Part shown: in pieces, positions 28,001 to 42,382 of the stretch
Layout of the letters: each line of letters opens with the position of its first letter
How positions within the stretch are numbered: position 1 is the stretch's first letter
NCBI GenBank assembly: GCA_026261815.1
Contig: JAMPIT010000510.1
Span: 18,138,001 to 18,202,000 of the forward strand
Length of the DNA: 64,000 nucleotides
Direction: 5' to 3'
DNA from: Monarcha castaneiventris obscurior
Taxonomy: Eukaryota > Chordata > Aves > Passeriformes > Monarchidae
Position numbers and translations under genes: made by a program
Notes under the pieces: model-generated
The model's input: only the letters and a program-made list of their open reading frames with translations
What the model was told of the DNA's origin: nothing
The model's database searches: none

Positions 28001-31000
28001 TTTCTGTAGAAGCAGTGGACAGAAAGGCAATTCACACCTGTACTGCTTGTATGTGATGGCATTAATAAGTAAGTGTTACAAATATGTGAAAAACACCCTA
28101 TTCCGTGGCTCTACCAAGACCTGTGAAAACACCAGCTTCATCCACTGAACCCTGCTTTCTTTGGGAATGAATGTGGCTATCCTGGTGGTACCTATGGTTT
28201 CAGCCATTAAACCACATTCCTACAGTCATTAATAGATGATGCCATTAATGGACTGCCCCAGTCCCATCGCCATGCAATAGACCACTCTCTTCAAGTCACC
28301 GTCATCAATGCTTTTCTTCTCATATTGCCAGGTACATAACACCAAACCCAGTCTGCACCACCTATCTCTTCTGCCCTTGTAATGCAGGAGGTCCTAATTG
28401 TCTGCTGTGGTACCCCAGAGAACACCTTGCTTAGGTGCTCCTCTTGCTGTCAGATTGCTGCTGGGCTTGTAGGCACCCTCTGGCCATCGCTATTAAAACC
28501 TGGCTGACTGATGCTGTGCATCCTTACTCTCCCCTAGTATATGTCTTAGTAAAAAACATTCCACTCAGACTGAGCATTCTAGCTGCCTAATGTATTTTAA
28601 AGTTATCACCACATAGCTCAGGATGACTAACACAGAGCACACTTCATCACTGCTAGGGAAAATGAGCCCTTACTTTGCTGACAAAAATTTGAAGTTGGAT
28701 TAAAAGCTGACACATCCTCTATTTTAGTGGTATGTATGAAACACTAAATATAGCAGTGTGCTGGTGTATTTGCTGATGCATGGTAATGTAGTCTGTAGCA
28801 GAACAGCAATGGGCTGGCAAGGAAGATGGTGCACTGCAGTAATATGATAAAATCCTCATGTGACCTTGGCCATTTCAGAAGTACTCCATATTATCCAAGG
28901 ATAATTGTGTGTCCTGATACATTGCAAAATTCAAACAGAGGCAGTTGTGGTCCCAGGGCTTTAATGAGAAGCCTGATACTGCAATATTTGCCCAGGCATA
29001 ATGCAAATTGACTCCAAGGAGAGGTCTCCATAGTGTAAGAAGCAGAACTATGCTGTATAGCAGCTGTATATGAACAGCTGCCAACAAAAAATGAACGGGC
29101 CTGATTCTGGGAAATGGGAGGGAGCTGCAATTCCATCTGGCTCTTGTTAGAAACTGAAGGTGCTTGATTCATCACAAAATCAAACCTGAGTACAGTACTT
29201 CCAACTGATTACATATTTTTATGTTTCCTTAGTCATATAAGGTTTTATGCTCATGGTTTTATTTTACCTTTGCTGCAGTCCCTGGGCAGGAATTATGGGC
29301 TAATCACACTCTGAACAGGGAAATGGATGTGGCTCACAGAACCGTAATCTATTCGGGGATTTTCCTCTTGCTCGTGGGGGGATGGAGGTGATCTCTTTCA
29401 GCCTTTCACTTGCTATGGATGCCTGGCAAGTGTGCTGGTGGTGGAGCTGAGGCTGTGACTGTGAACCCCCTCCTTTCATCCTCTTCAGGGGGGAGCAGCA
29501 GCTGGAGTAGACATTCAGCAGTTCCTTGCAAGACCTAGGCAGTACTTGTGTCTCATGCTGTCATTACTCCAGCTACAAAAGTTTACCCAAGATGAAAACC
29601 TGACCTTAAATAACTGGGGAAAATAAAACATCCTCATCCAATGATCCTGTGCACTTCCTAGAAAGCAGACTGGGGTCACTTTGACATGTTTCCAGCACAA
29701 AGTGGAGGCGCTTACTTTGGACTGAAAAATGAACAGGCTGTTTTCCTGAGCAGTGAAAGTAAACTACTGAATAAACCCAGCTGTTTGGTGGCCTCTTAAC
29801 TAGTTATGCTCTGTATTGCTCAAATTAGAAGTAGGTAGAGTTGGTGCTTGTCCTGCAGCCAGTGCATCAGAGGGTCATTTCATTTGGCTCCAGTTCTAAC
29901 TTCTCTTCAGCGCCAGTTTGGCTTCCAGAATTAGGCAGGGCAATTGCCTCTTCCTTTCATAATCAGAAATGATAGAACAAAGCCTTCTTTGTTCTTCTAA
30001 AAAGGCAAGTCTTTGCTTCTCAGCTCTTACTGATGTATTAGAGCAGTTGAGGGCTCACTGGGATCTTCTGCTCTCAAAAGCAAGAGGAAAATGAGATACT
30101 GATGTTTCTCAAAAAAACCCCAAAACAGACAGGTATAGATTAGAAATTTATGTTTACTGTTTTAGTATATGAATTATAGACAAAAATTTGATCTATTGAG
30201 AAATACTCTGAATTTTATATAAGAAATTTCTAAAACAATAAAGCAGCAATGTATAAAAACACTTTATACACATGCAAATACTCAATGTCATTCTAAATAT
30301 CTTTCTCTATTTCCCTGCTCCATGGTTCTTTCCATGACTTTGATTTTTAGTCAACATTTTAAATAAGAAAGAAAAATACTTAAAATAGAGATGATAAGTG
30401 TTAAAAATAATATCTAGTCCATAATTGTACAAAATATAGGTGGTATCAGAATGAAGATATTATAAACATTTTTCCTAACTCAATTTGGTTACAGCTTGGA
30501 CTCCTAAGGAGAGCTGAACACTAAGCAGCTGGTACTTGAGCTTGGGTTTGTACCTACTCTTGAGATGTGACAGGAACCTTGCTGTAAACGGGGATCTAAT
30601 TCAGGTTGATAAATTGCTCTGAAGTTTTGCCTCTGTTGGAATTAGGTGGTGTTGGTTTCCAGAAACTAAGTTCATAGAGACACAGGATTCTCAAGTAATT
30701 TTTTTTCTGTGACTGAACAAATGCCTGACAAACGTTGCAGACAGACAGCCATATTCAGCTCCCTTGCTCCTGAGCAGCCAACTTGTTTTAAACTGGAGGC
30801 TCCCAAGAGTCATGGCAGAGGGCACATTTTGCCATTTAACATTTATTCCAAAAGTAACAAATGCCTGGAAAATTTTCACTGAATAATAATTATTAAAAAG
30901 TATACTTGTTTTCTGTTTCAATTAGACCTTTCCTTCAGACCTCTCTGGTAGACACAATGCAAGCTATGTCCTTGTGTTTTATTTCCTGGGCAAGACATAA

Positions 31001-34000
31001 TTTCAAAAGTTTGAAGGTTAGACATTTTAAAGTATAAAAGCAGCAAAATAAACCTTTAGCTTTTTATTATGCTAACTAAGCATTACAGCTCTGAGACACA
31101 CACAAATGCAGAATAATCTATATGGTAGGAACCTTTTGCTTTCCCAGAAAACATTTCTAATGGGTAGCAGTTCCAACAATTTTAGTGTTTCCCTTCAGAA
31201 AACATTTCCCTTGCAACAATTCTTCAGGTTCAGCTTTTGTTATTTAACTCTTTAGTATCAATTCCTAAGGATTAACATTTAAGGTTTTGTGCTGAATCAG
31301 AGTTACATGCATCATCTCGCTGAACAGCTCAGCACATAAGATGGATTTTGCGCTGTTTCTTTGTTTGCAAGTCAGGCAAGCAAACACAGAGAAAAGCTTC
31401 TGGCTGAAACATATTGCAGACTATTTGAGACAATAAAGCAATCAAACAGAGCAGTCAGCTCCTGACCTTTTGCAACATAGGACCTTTTGAGGGGCTGTGG
31501 TCAGACCATGCCACTGTCTCCTGCTATTGAACAACCTGCCATGGTGCAGCCTCTGCCCAGAGGAGATGCCCATGGCTCAAGGACACAGCATCTGTGGAGC
31601 TGTGACTGGCTATTAGCAAAGGCACCTCTTTTCCCTTCCATGAGCACCATGTAACTGTGGCTCATGCCAGAACTGAACACAGCACCTCTAGGCATGAGCC
31701 TCAGCAGCTTGCAGTTGGTAATGACTGCATTAATTTGAAGGAAGTAATCACTGCATAAGCCTCTCCATAAATATAATGGGACCACTAGAGGAGGACAAAG
31801 AGCTATGTAGTGTTGATGTCAACTACTAAGAAACAGGAGGTTTGCTTTAGAAGGCTTTTCAGCTGAAAACCATCCAGTCTCTGCCCTTCCTGTTCTCTGT
31901 ATTAGATTCCACCCAGGCCAGCAAGTTGCTATGACAGAAATGCACATAGAGATACTGGTATTTATTGAGCACTCAGCACAAGGCATAAACTAATTAGTAA
32001 ATTCCACCATGCTGTCAAGCCACTGCTGAAATGCAGCCAGCGGAGGAGACTGAGGCTGCATGTGAATGCAAAAGACATACAAAAGCCGTCCCATGTATAA
32101 TTCCATTGCATATAATGGCATCTGTCAGTTGGGATCTTGGCTCTGTATCTTTATGAAGGCAGAGCAATTGGAAAGGCAAGTTCAAGAAAACAGATGGGCA
32201 AATGGTTGCTTTACATGTGGGTATTATTAAGAGGATCTGAATCTGCTATTCCAGCCATGATGAAGTTTGGGCTTTTGACACAGAGGTTGAGAAGGTAATG
32301 GCTATAGGCTTTTATTTGATATTTATACCCTGGAGTATTTCTTGGTTCCCAAAGATGCTGTTATATAAGGCTTCTATGACTTAATTCTGAGAAGTAAACT
32401 GATTCTAGCATAGAATCTTGCAGGTATATCCTGTAGAATATTAAGGATTTTTCTTTGTAGAGTGTAATTCTGTGCCAGCTGCAGCCACCAGCAACTTTTT
32501 GGGATTATGGTTAGTTTCTTTATGATGCATTTATAACTGTAGAGAAAATTATTTGTATCTGTAAAGAAAAAAAATGCCCTCTACTTTTCATGGATTTCAG
32601 ACTCAAACAACATCTCTAAGTAGCTGAGGAAATGGGAAACTCAGGAACATTATATTTCATAAAATGTATGTAGTTCTTTCAGGAAACTCTTAAAAATGCT
32701 GCTTACTTGGATTGCTAATTAAATCATGTATTATTTTTAAATTTTTTCAACTGAGGTAATGACAATTGGCCTCAGGCCTAGAGTAGTGTCCTTGTGAGCA
32801 CTGTACAGGCAGAACCAAGTCCTTCCCTCCATTACAGCCTTACATTATCATTGATATTTTTCGTACAAAAAGATGGCTTAATACATTTACATTTGTTTCT
32901 AATACAGTGTTCAAATAATTTGTCAGCAGCCTATTTTCATGCATGTCGGTCCATGAACTGATTGGTGTCCAGGTTATGGTCCCCATCCTGCCAAGTGCTC
33001 TTTGCTGTGTCATTTATCCAGGCTAAGCTTGGCTCCAGGAGTGCCTTTTAATAGCACTGTGGCTGTATGGAGAGCCTCTGTACCTGCTCCTGCATGCCCA
33101 AAAACTCACCTGAGTGGTCAGCATTGGCTCAGCCAGCTGCAGCTAAAGGCTTCTTAGTACAGAAAAAACAGAGATGAAGTGTCTATGGGACGGGATGTTT
33201 GTGGTCTACTTCTGTCAAAGAAAGACAGAACGATCTGTGGTACAAAATAGGAGGGAGAGATTCAGAGAATTGTTTCTTCTGTGCCTGCTTCCCAAAGCAG
33301 TGAAGAAGGAATACAGAAAGAAATAATTAAAACATCCCCCAACTGACTGGTCTTCTTTCCAGCATTCCCCAGAAGTAGCTGCCTTACTGTCCATGCCAGG
33401 ACTCCATCGAAAGAAGCCACAAATTTTGATTTCCAGGCTCTTTGAGTAGGCAAAGCAGGCATAATGCCATAGGTACTCTGGCATCACTAGCAGACTACTG
33501 ATACTGGCATCTGTTAGTTTGATAAACATACAGCACATAAAGTTAGCCCTTACTTTCACACACTTTTCTTGTCTGCTCACCAACCCATGGTCAAAATCTT
33601 CAATTTACAGCTCTCTGGACTCTCATGTGGTAAGAAAAAGGTAAGATGAGTTTCCAAAGTTAAACCAAACTTGTGTTTTATATTTTGACCTATTTATATG
33701 ACAGACAGAACTGATGCAGTACACTCAATGGCTGGATGATGTGTTGGAGAACTCAATATAATCAGTAGTGCAGTTTAAAGTGCACCTTTTCATTTGTTAC
33801 TTTTGTTGCTGTGGTCCTCCTCTATGACCCCATATCTCTGGAATTTTCTAAGTGTAACAACTACCTTATAGGGCTGATATCCAGAGTATGAAGCTACACC
33901 TAGGTAAGTGGGTGTATGCAGAAATACGTGAGAGTGTCTCTAATTTGCTGTGATGTATATATGGTACATTGATGTAAATATAGTATACTGTGCTTCCTTA

Positions 34001-36939
34001 GGACTTGATAAACCCTGTCTTATGAGGGCTCAGAAGGAAATAAATTTACTCTTCAAGTGTTCATTTGAAAGGCTACACTTTATTCTTAACACTGTTTGGA
34101 TGGGAACAGAGAAGTCCTTTCCAGTGGTTCTGTTCCCTTGGGTTTGATCCTTCTTTTAGCAGTCTGGCACACTGTCCTTGGCAATGTCAATGGAGGCCAA
34201 GTGGAGCGAGGAAGTACTGGAGTTCTGGGCATGAATTGCTATCCTTTGGAAATGGCAGAGCCACCTCTGTCTACAGCTCTAGGCTTATTTCATCAGTATT
34301 CTTTTAGATGTCACAGAGAAGCTGCTCCTGGGTTTTGGCAGGAAACACTCCCCCACACCCACTTTAGACTCTTTCCTTCTCTTTGCCTCCTCTCCTGTGA
34401 GCAAAATCTCTGTCAAGAAAGCACGTTTATTTGGGCCAGGAACAGAAGCAGCTGATACTCAGCTAGTTATTTTGATTGCCTGGCTGGTAGGGGTTTGGGG
34501 AACAGATAATGTCAAGATTTCCTCTCCTCTGCATTCCAGATCTGTTTTCCTCCTACGGTTAGCAGGCGGTGAGTGTGACTTTTCCCACTCAGCTTTTCCC
34601 ACAGTCAGTAAGACTTATCTGACAACGGAGTTAGTGTCAACTGTCCAAAACTAACTAGGAGATATCTTCCTTTCACCACTCCTGTGCCGTTATTGCTTAT
34701 CAATGTCACTCTCCAGCTTAAATGACTGGTTAATTTACAGACATACTGAGACAAATTCACTTCTGTTGCAGCTTCAATGAGCTCAGTGGAGTTACACTGA
34801 GTTTGGCCGTAGGTGTCTGAAAAGCACAAGTGGTAGGAATGTGATACTAACAGAAACAAGAACATTGCAACAGTCAAAACAAAAAGGAAGCCCTGAGCTT
34901 TGGCAGGATGCCCATTTCAAATTCTGGAGTGTGATCCAACAAGGTGTTCATGTTTTACAGCTGGTGCTGCAAGAGAAAAGTTGTTATTCAACAGTAAAAC
35001 AATTTCTATGTCTCCACATCAAAACACAGCCCATGTTAAAAAGGAAGAAAGGAAGAAACAAGTTACAGGCTTTCAGAACACAAATTCTATTGAGAGTCAT
35101 GATGAATTCGCTTTTAGGTCTATTAGAGACCTTGAAAAGACTAGAGTGAAACTGAAGGACACCCAACCTGAGATTCTGAAATTAGTACAAAAGGGTTGAA
35201 TACTGAAATACTATTAGAATTCCACAGAAACAGGAAATATGAGATGGAATTGATACCTCCAGCTTTACCGCCAGTCCAAGATGGCTTTCTAAGGAACTCT
35301 TCTGTAACTGGGGGTAGAGAGGCATTTTCAAATTGTAACATCTCTTTAGGCTAGATCAAGTCCTCCCCCACAGGCCTACTGTAGCGCCTCTTCTAGGCAG
35401 CGGGTTTGGGATGGAGCGAGACATCCTCTCAGGAACATCTGTCTCCAAGCCACCTTCCCACCTCCCTCAGTTCTTTTTTAACAGTGGATGCGTAAAATTC
35501 AAGGAAGGGAAATCTGTTGCTTTTGAAATTTTATTAACATTTCTGATTCATAGATGAAGTTAAAATGAATGAAGTGTAAAACCAAGCATTTCAAAGTTAA
35601 GTTTAACTCAGTTAATTCTGTTAACCTGGACTAGCAGTGCAGACAGAAATCATTGTATCTAGAGCACTTTGTTCATTGCTCTGCTCACTTCTCTACACCA
35701 TGCACAAATCCCACCTACTGGTTTTGTCTCTGATAGTCTCCTGGACTCCCCTGTATCTGTTCCCTTTCTCTACATTTCCTTCTTTGCAAAATCCAGTTTT
35801 AGTTTTCCTCTTTACCATTGTTTAGTAAACCACTGTTTAGTTTCCTCTTAAAGTTGCTGCCATGTTAGAGTCTGGTTACTCTCCTGCTTATGATGCCTTG
35901 TAGCGGTCTTCTTTCCTTCTCTTCCTTCTACCTTTCCTGCTGCCTCTACTCCATACCTCTGTGTTGTCCAGAACACCTTACTCCTCTCTGGTTCTCAGTG
36001 AAATGGGCAAATGGCTCTGCAAGATCTCTTAACCTATGCATAATACTTCTTCTCCACCCTTGCAATCAAAACAAATTCTTGCTTTTCTTTCTGCTGGTTA
36101 ATGGACATATCATGGTCTGTCATTGCACCACCTGTGGGTTATGCCTTCTTGACTGGCTGGGAATCAGCCACCTTTCTGAGCAGTAACAAGCAAGGCTTAA
36201 AAACTGAGGACCAAAAGCTGAAATTCCAGGTTCCTGTTTATATTCACGGATGATGAGTTGTAACCTCTTCTGAAAACTGGAAAGGGACTTACACTCTAAG
36301 ACTTAGGGGCATAGTTTATAAAACCATTAAATTTTTGTGCCTGGACAGTGTATTTCCTTAATGCCTTTTCCTTAACATACTTAATGCCTGGATGTGAGTA
36401 CATTCTGGAGTCTTTTTTGCAAATAAGAGACAAAGAAATTTCCACTGTCAGAAATGGAGCTAAAAGTGGAAGTGTTGGAACACATTCATCAGGTTCAGCT
36501 GTCCAAGGCAGATAAAATGATACCCTTATTTAAAGTTGAAAAGAAGTCATTGTGGGCAACAAAAATAATTACAGCTTCCCATATGAATTATCATATGTTT
36601 CTGAAAGCAACAAAGCAATCTATAAGATTCCCAAATGAGAATACAGATGTAGGATCCAGTATGGCTTTGTAAAAATAAAACAGAAACTGCTTTTGCACAG
36701 AAAAACAGGAAGAGATAAAACTTATCTTGGCTTTCCAAACTAATATTCTCGAGATATTCAAAATACAGATGAAATAATGTGAGAAATCAGCGTGGGAAGG
36801 AAACTTTGGTCATAGAACATAAACTTAATAAAAGATCCAAAGACGCACAAATTGAACTTGTCAGTTTTCAGAATAAAGAGAGGCTAATAATAGGTTGCCC
36901 AAGAGATTTTGCTAGGACAAGTATCATTTAAAGCTTCAT
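22076..36939. other. Long repeat-poor stretch, no gene seen
   Basis: Nearly 15 kb without a supported gene or recognisable mobile element. The longest open frame is on the minus strand at 26614-27216 (200 codons), with a second frame on the + strand over the same bases. Neither has a domain I can name. A patch around 27600-27750 is rich in GGGAT/GGGCT words. A (TG)n run of six or seven repeats lies near 24711-24722. The rest is ordinary mixed-composition avian non-coding DNA. Confidence 0.5.
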
Positions 36940-37480
36940 TATCTTGACAAGTGAGTGAACAGATGGCAAAATCTGTAGCAAATTCAAGATTTTGTAGGGT
37001 CCTGAAGATTAGAAAGATTTCCAAAAACCAAATTCAAATCACCAAAACAAGGTAATTTAACAACCTCAGTGAAGATGGGATTTCAATTTACCTAAGTGTG
37101 AGGTAATGCTCAGGAATGATCTGAAGTGTTCACTGACACTGCATACTTAACGAAGTGTTACCAGCTCAGAAAAATATCTAGGCAGCATTATGGACAGCTT
37201 AATTAAAACTGCTCAGTGAAAACAGCTGTTCAATTTGCAGCACTAGTTGTGAAAGCAAATAAAACACTGATTTATATGAACCATAAAAACCAGCATTGAT
37301 ATTATTATAATGTAATCATGTAAATTCAGGGAACTGTATTACAGTGATGCCCAGCATCATCAACATTACAAAACTGTCGACAAAAAGGAACATTCAGAGA
37401 AGTCAGCGAAGGATTGGTAAGCAGGGAAGATATAATCATTTTATTTGACTAATGAAAAAAGGTTGTGGCACTAAATTCCT
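36940..37480 (+). repeat. Ancient CR1/L3-like LINE relic (RT region)
   Basis: On the + strand several blocks line up in order with the C-terminal half of a CR1/L3-type ORF2. Near 37060-37100 a block reads like NNLSEDG followed by FNLP.C. Near 37168-37275 there is the 'EKDLG-IVD-L-KT-QC-A--V-KANK-L' region, seen as GAAAAATATCTAGGCAGCAT and GTGAAAGCAAATAAAACACT. Near 37380-37440 a block follows the 'VQRRATKMI' region (ACATTCAGAGAAGTCAGCGA). Each block is heavily mutated and no frame is open, so this is an old fossil, clearly more diverged than the other CR1 copies here. The call rests on remembered family patterns. The boundaries are approximate and the sequence from 36450 to 36940 may or may not belong to it. 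Confidence 0.55.
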
Positions 37481-40400
37481 GCTAGCCTTTAAGTCATTGG
37501 GATATCCAATGAATGCAAGATACAGAAGAAGCAGCACTCTCATGTGCTGGAACCTTTTTCCCCAATTAATGAGGGTCATCAAATCCACAAGAAATTGAGG
37601 GCTTTATGTTCATATATTCTTAAGAAACATGGTGAGAGTATCCATACTAGATGAAATTTTCCAGTGAATCATATGGCAATTTTTGCAATTACTTCATCAA
37701 GTCAATAACTTCACCATTAATGTGAAATTGTCACTAGCATTTGGTCTAAATAGTGGTGCTGGTTTGTTGGGGTTTTTTTTAAGAATTGCAGGAAGGGAGG
37801 CTGTCCCTGGTGATTATTGGCAAGACCCTAAGTTTCAGCAATTCTGTATTAAAAGGGTAATTTACTTGTGCAAAGCAGAGTAAGAACCTGTTGCTACTTT
37901 CTAGTAGTACATACAATCTATTTTGCATTTATCTTGCCCAGTTATAAAAGATAAGCTATAGGACAGGAAAGAGGTGGATAAACCCAAATCTACTTAAGTC
38001 CTAAAGTCCATTTCCCAGATGAAACAGTTTTCTTTATGACTTGACTGGCAGCAGTGAAGTACTTTAGATCACTTTAAAACCATTCAGCAACATTTCAGAA
38101 TAGAAGTAGGGAATAGCCTCCAATATGAGTCAGAAATACACTAGTTTTTGGTTTTCATATTTACTTCTGACACTTTTTTCTCCTTTAGCATTGACAGTCA
38201 CTAAATTTTTTTAAGGCCTGAACGCTGAAACTTTGTATCTAATAACTTTGATCAAACCAAGGATTACTTAATATAAATGTTCTCTGTCAGGTAAATTAAC
38301 TGATCATCTATCTCAAAAGCTATCACTGCAGTAAGATCCTGCTGAGTTATAATCCCTTTAGCACCTATCTTCCAAGCAATTTCCATGGGTTTTTGTAATG
38401 TAAATGAGTCAAAAATATTCCCTGAAATGTAGAACAATCTCAGGTAATTACTGCTGAACAGCTTTGTGTCAGCTCAAAATGACAAAAAGGTGTTGAAATG
38501 AATCTGCATGACAGTAGTGTAAGTAAACAAGATGAGCAACAGCTGTACCTGCAGCACTGTAAAGGTGTTCCGACATCATCCATAGGAACTGATTTTACTA
38601 GAAGGCATTGCAATACTGAAAAAATGAGCTTTGGCACCAGCAATATGTACAAGCCAAGTAACAACCTTTTCTTGCCTCCTGGAACAGTCCTGAATGCATA
38701 TCTTCTTCATTTGCATGGCACTTAAATGAAGTCAAGGAGAAATGTCTTGGTGGAGTCTCAAAAAAGTGTCAATTAATAAGAGGGGGATCAGACCAGCTAG
38801 AGCACAGTGCTTCAGGGGGATGCAAAGGGGAGCTGAAGCCTGCTCTGTTCTTTCTGCAATCAACTTTTCAAGTAATTATAAATAAAATAGATGGTGCTTT
38901 CTGGCAGGCAAGTGGTGGCACAGTCAGTAGTGAGCTGTGGCTATGATCTCCATCTTCATTCTGGTCACAAATCTACACAGCAGTAGGTGATGGGGAAACA
39001 CCTCCTCAAGCCCTCTCTACCTTTGGTACACTTGGCCAGCTACAGAGCAGTCCCTGCTACTGCCTTTCTTGGGAATTGAGTTGCTTTAGCATTACTGCTT
39101 TCAATCCAAAAGAGAAAAGAAAAATATCTTTATATTTTCTAGCTTTCTCCCATGGTCTTTGATGTTGCTATTTATGTAATAGTAATTTAATGTCGCTATT
39201 AAAATTCAGTTATGTGAAAAGCAAACGAGTGCATAGCTTAGACTTTTTGCCTCTTGCATGCAGAAATTGGAGTCTATTTGGAAGACTACAGTAAGTTATG
39301 CTTTAATTTCTCACAGCTGAGTTCTTTTACATAGATTGTAATTCTCCAGCAGCCCATCAGTGCTCCTATAAAGTCTGCTGCCTACTATGCAGTGATACCT
39401 TCTGGCTTACCTCCCTGAGCATATGTACTATAGTCCACATAAAAATATAACTCAGTTTTGTTCCCAAGGTAATGAATCTTGAATGAAATTATACCGTTAT
39501 GCAAATCCCCTCACATTCAGTAGGCAGGAAAAGTACCAGCAAACAGAACTGAGGTGAAGGAGCTACTAATTTGTTGTCACAAGTACTTTTAAGACTTGCA
39601 ATTCACAGTTATTCTTTTTCCTGCCTGATTATGTGAAGCCATTACTGAAGCACTATTGGACATCATTTGGTAACTTTTTTCCCCAAAGCTTTCTGTAATG
39701 GTTTCAAGGGCAGTACTACAGGCCTCTTCGTGTTTCAACCAAAAAAAGTAAAACTCTCAGCAACTCAAAGTAAACCGTTCTCTGCATAGCTCTAAAAACT
39801 GAAGCTGCAGTTGTTACTGCTGACTTGTTAATATAACACAGACATGGACATTTCCTGGTTACTGTAAACACTGAAATGCTTTTGGAGTTAATGGAATACA
39901 GGTGCTGCCTGACACTACCAAAACGTTCTCACAGAAACAGGGACATTTTTGGACAGAAAGAGCTGCAGAACCACCTAGTCCAGCCCCTTCTTCACAGCAT
40001 GAATATCCTGCTTCTCAGTGGGAATACCCAGATATGTGAAATGTCATGAAACAGGCATTCTTCCTAAGCTTAAGCTCCTTTATACTCCCAGGAATGGCCT
40101 TACCACTTAGCCTGCTGGAACAGAGAGTTCTGTAATGCCAGAGCTGGGTGATGGAGTGGGCTTAGGCAGGCTCTGAGCCGGCTGGGAAACCTTCCCAATG
40201 GAGCTGTGGGAAATGATGCTTACAATCAAATCGTCACCAGCCTTCACTTCAAATGAGACTCAGACAATACTGTGGATAGACGATTAGCCCTTCTTTATTG
40301 CAGAATCAAGAAGACATTTAAAATCAGCTTTAGTGATTCAAGATCATGTAGAACTATTTAGGTTAATAGGGACTGGCTTGGGCTCCAGCCAAATTTTGAT

Positions 40401-41837
40401 TCTGGTCATTGTAATCTGCCTACCTGAAATTCTATCCCCTATTGCAACTGGCCACAACATTCTTTATTTACTGGCCAAAAACATGAGCGCCATTGCTTTT
40501 TTAATGCTATTAAATATATATATTTAAAATCTGTTAAGTAAGTTAAAATAGTAGCTGTGTGGACAGTGATGAAGGTTGCAATATATTGATGGCAATATGC
40601 TGCCATCAGTCAGTAGCCTGATTACTGAAAAAGTGTGTGTGCAGAGGAGTATTTGTGTATCTGAAAAAAAGTTCTTACTCTTATAAGTAAATTGGTTTGG
40701 GGAGCAATTCCCTTGCACTGTTGTTAGAACCTGCTGTCAAGATTGATCATGTTTTCCTGTGTAATCCAGGACAGTTATAAAAAAAAAGAGAAAAAGCTCC
40801 CAGGTCTCTGAACCAATATCCTGCTATGGTGTGTGCTAAATTGCCATTGAGTGCTGCAAGGCAAGGAATTTTTACACAAATGTTCCAATTATTTCTACTG
40901 TGATAGTAATAACAGTTGGAAGTTTAGGAAAAAAATTAAAAATTGTGGTATAGACAAGGTCCCAATACAATATTAAGGAAATGAGCACTTTGAGAGCAAA
41001 GAAAGATATCATTTAAAACAATATATTTTTGTCAAGTGACTGACGAGGAGGGGGAAATTCCGACACCAGAAGCTGGAATGAGAAGAACATGGACAATATT
41101 CTGTGCTGAGACATTTTGTGTTTCAACATAGCTGCTCACTTATTCAAGGGCATTAATCACCTCAAAATTTCAAGCTCAGCTCCAGTAAAAAACCACTGTA
41201 TCTACATATATAAAATGTAGTCCACTTTCCCAGTTGCTTAATCATTGAAGAATTGGCTATTTCTACAGAGACTGGCTTTGCTCAGCTCAAGATTTCATAT
41301 CTTCCATGTAATGTATTTTAAAGATGTCCACAGAGCATCTTACGAAAGGAAGTAAAAGTTTATTGGCACTTGGTTTGTTTTGTCCGTTCTTCTCCTCTGT
41401 TATCTGAGAAATGTGCAAGGGCTCTTGTGGCTGCAATTCTTCATAATTTCAGCTGAAGCATCAGCTTTGTTGTTTGCTGTTCCACAGAAGCGCTCTGTTT
41501 ACTCAGAGGGCAATCCATCCAATCATCATTTGTACCACAGTTGCCTCCCTGTCCCCTTCTTCACCGTTCTCATATAAGAGGGCAACCTCCTACCTGTCAC
41601 ACAGGACCTTCATCTGGAGTATATGATGTCCTGTGACAATTTGGGCTGTGTTAAGAACACAAGACTGGAGAAGTAGAGGGGTTATTAAAAAATAATCTGC
41701 AAGAGCTAGATATAACCAGAACGCAAGATGGAAAGAAAAGTGCAAGTTAAAGCTGGCCAGAATGTGAAAACCCTGGTAAACATCAGTTATTTTCCAGAAA
41801 ACTGTATGATTTCTCCAATTTTTATTCTTTAAGAAAC
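37481..41837. other. Unique DNA, no gene seen
   Basis: AT-rich DNA with no coding frame above about 75 codons and no repeat that I recognise. A small TA palindrome lies near 40512-40525. No RNA gene is visible. Confidence 0.55.
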
Positions 41838-42382
41838 AATCGGTGTGGGGGGCTGTGAGCTCTTGTCTCAGGAGTCCTCTGCACTCCCTTGGAGGAGACA
41901 AGCCTGAGGGCAAAAGGACTCAGAGATAAGAAACTTCTCTCTAGGTTATGGTTACAAAGTGAACCACCCCCAGCATGCCTTGTTTCTCTATGGTAATGCC
42001 TTCTATCCAGTTGGTAAATTGGGTTCTACCCCACCCCCTGCCTGTCCCATAAAAGGCCCTGGATCTGCCCTGAATCAGGGAGCTGCTGTCCCTGGGCTCC
42101 CCTTCCCAGGGACTGCTGGACAATAAAGCTGCCTCTGTGGTACTGCCACACACGGCTCCTGTCTCTCTGTCCCCGAGTTTGCCTCGGGTGATCTCACACA
42201 GAGCTGAAATCACAGGAGCTGGAATCACTTGTAGCTGAGAAATGGCTACACTTGCTGAGATCCCCGCTGTGCAGGGAGGCTGCCTTGGCCCCTAGAAGAG
42301 CTGTTCTTTGCTGGACACTCTTTCTAGGAAGGTCCTGGCTTCTGGTGCTTGACCAGCATCCGACCTCCTTGCGATAAATGGG
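41838..42382 (+). mobile_element. Solo LTR of an endogenous retrovirus, with target duplications
   Basis: The LTR itself spans 41844-42376 (533 bp), from TGTGG to GATA. It is flanked by the 6-bp sequences AATCGG (41838-41843) and AATGGG (42377-42382), a target duplication with one mismatch. It is oriented + : a TATA-like CATAAAAGG lies at 42048-42056 and a poly(A) signal AATAAA at 42122-42127, a short spacing usual for compact LTRs. The U5-like part follows. No gag, pol or env lies next to it, so this is a solo LTR left by recombination between the two ends of a provirus. A second copy lies at 52819-53335. This copy has 16 extra bases near 41896-41911 (ACAAGCCTGAGGGCAA). A 6-bp duplication suits class II (ERVK/alpha-beta-like) integrases, but the class is an inference. 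Confidence 0.88.

Noticed and set aside
34600..34830. A segment with TCAATGAGCTCAGTGGAGTT, reminiscent of old amniote interspersed repeats
   Set aside because: Only one short motif matches from memory. That is too little to name a family or set boundaries.
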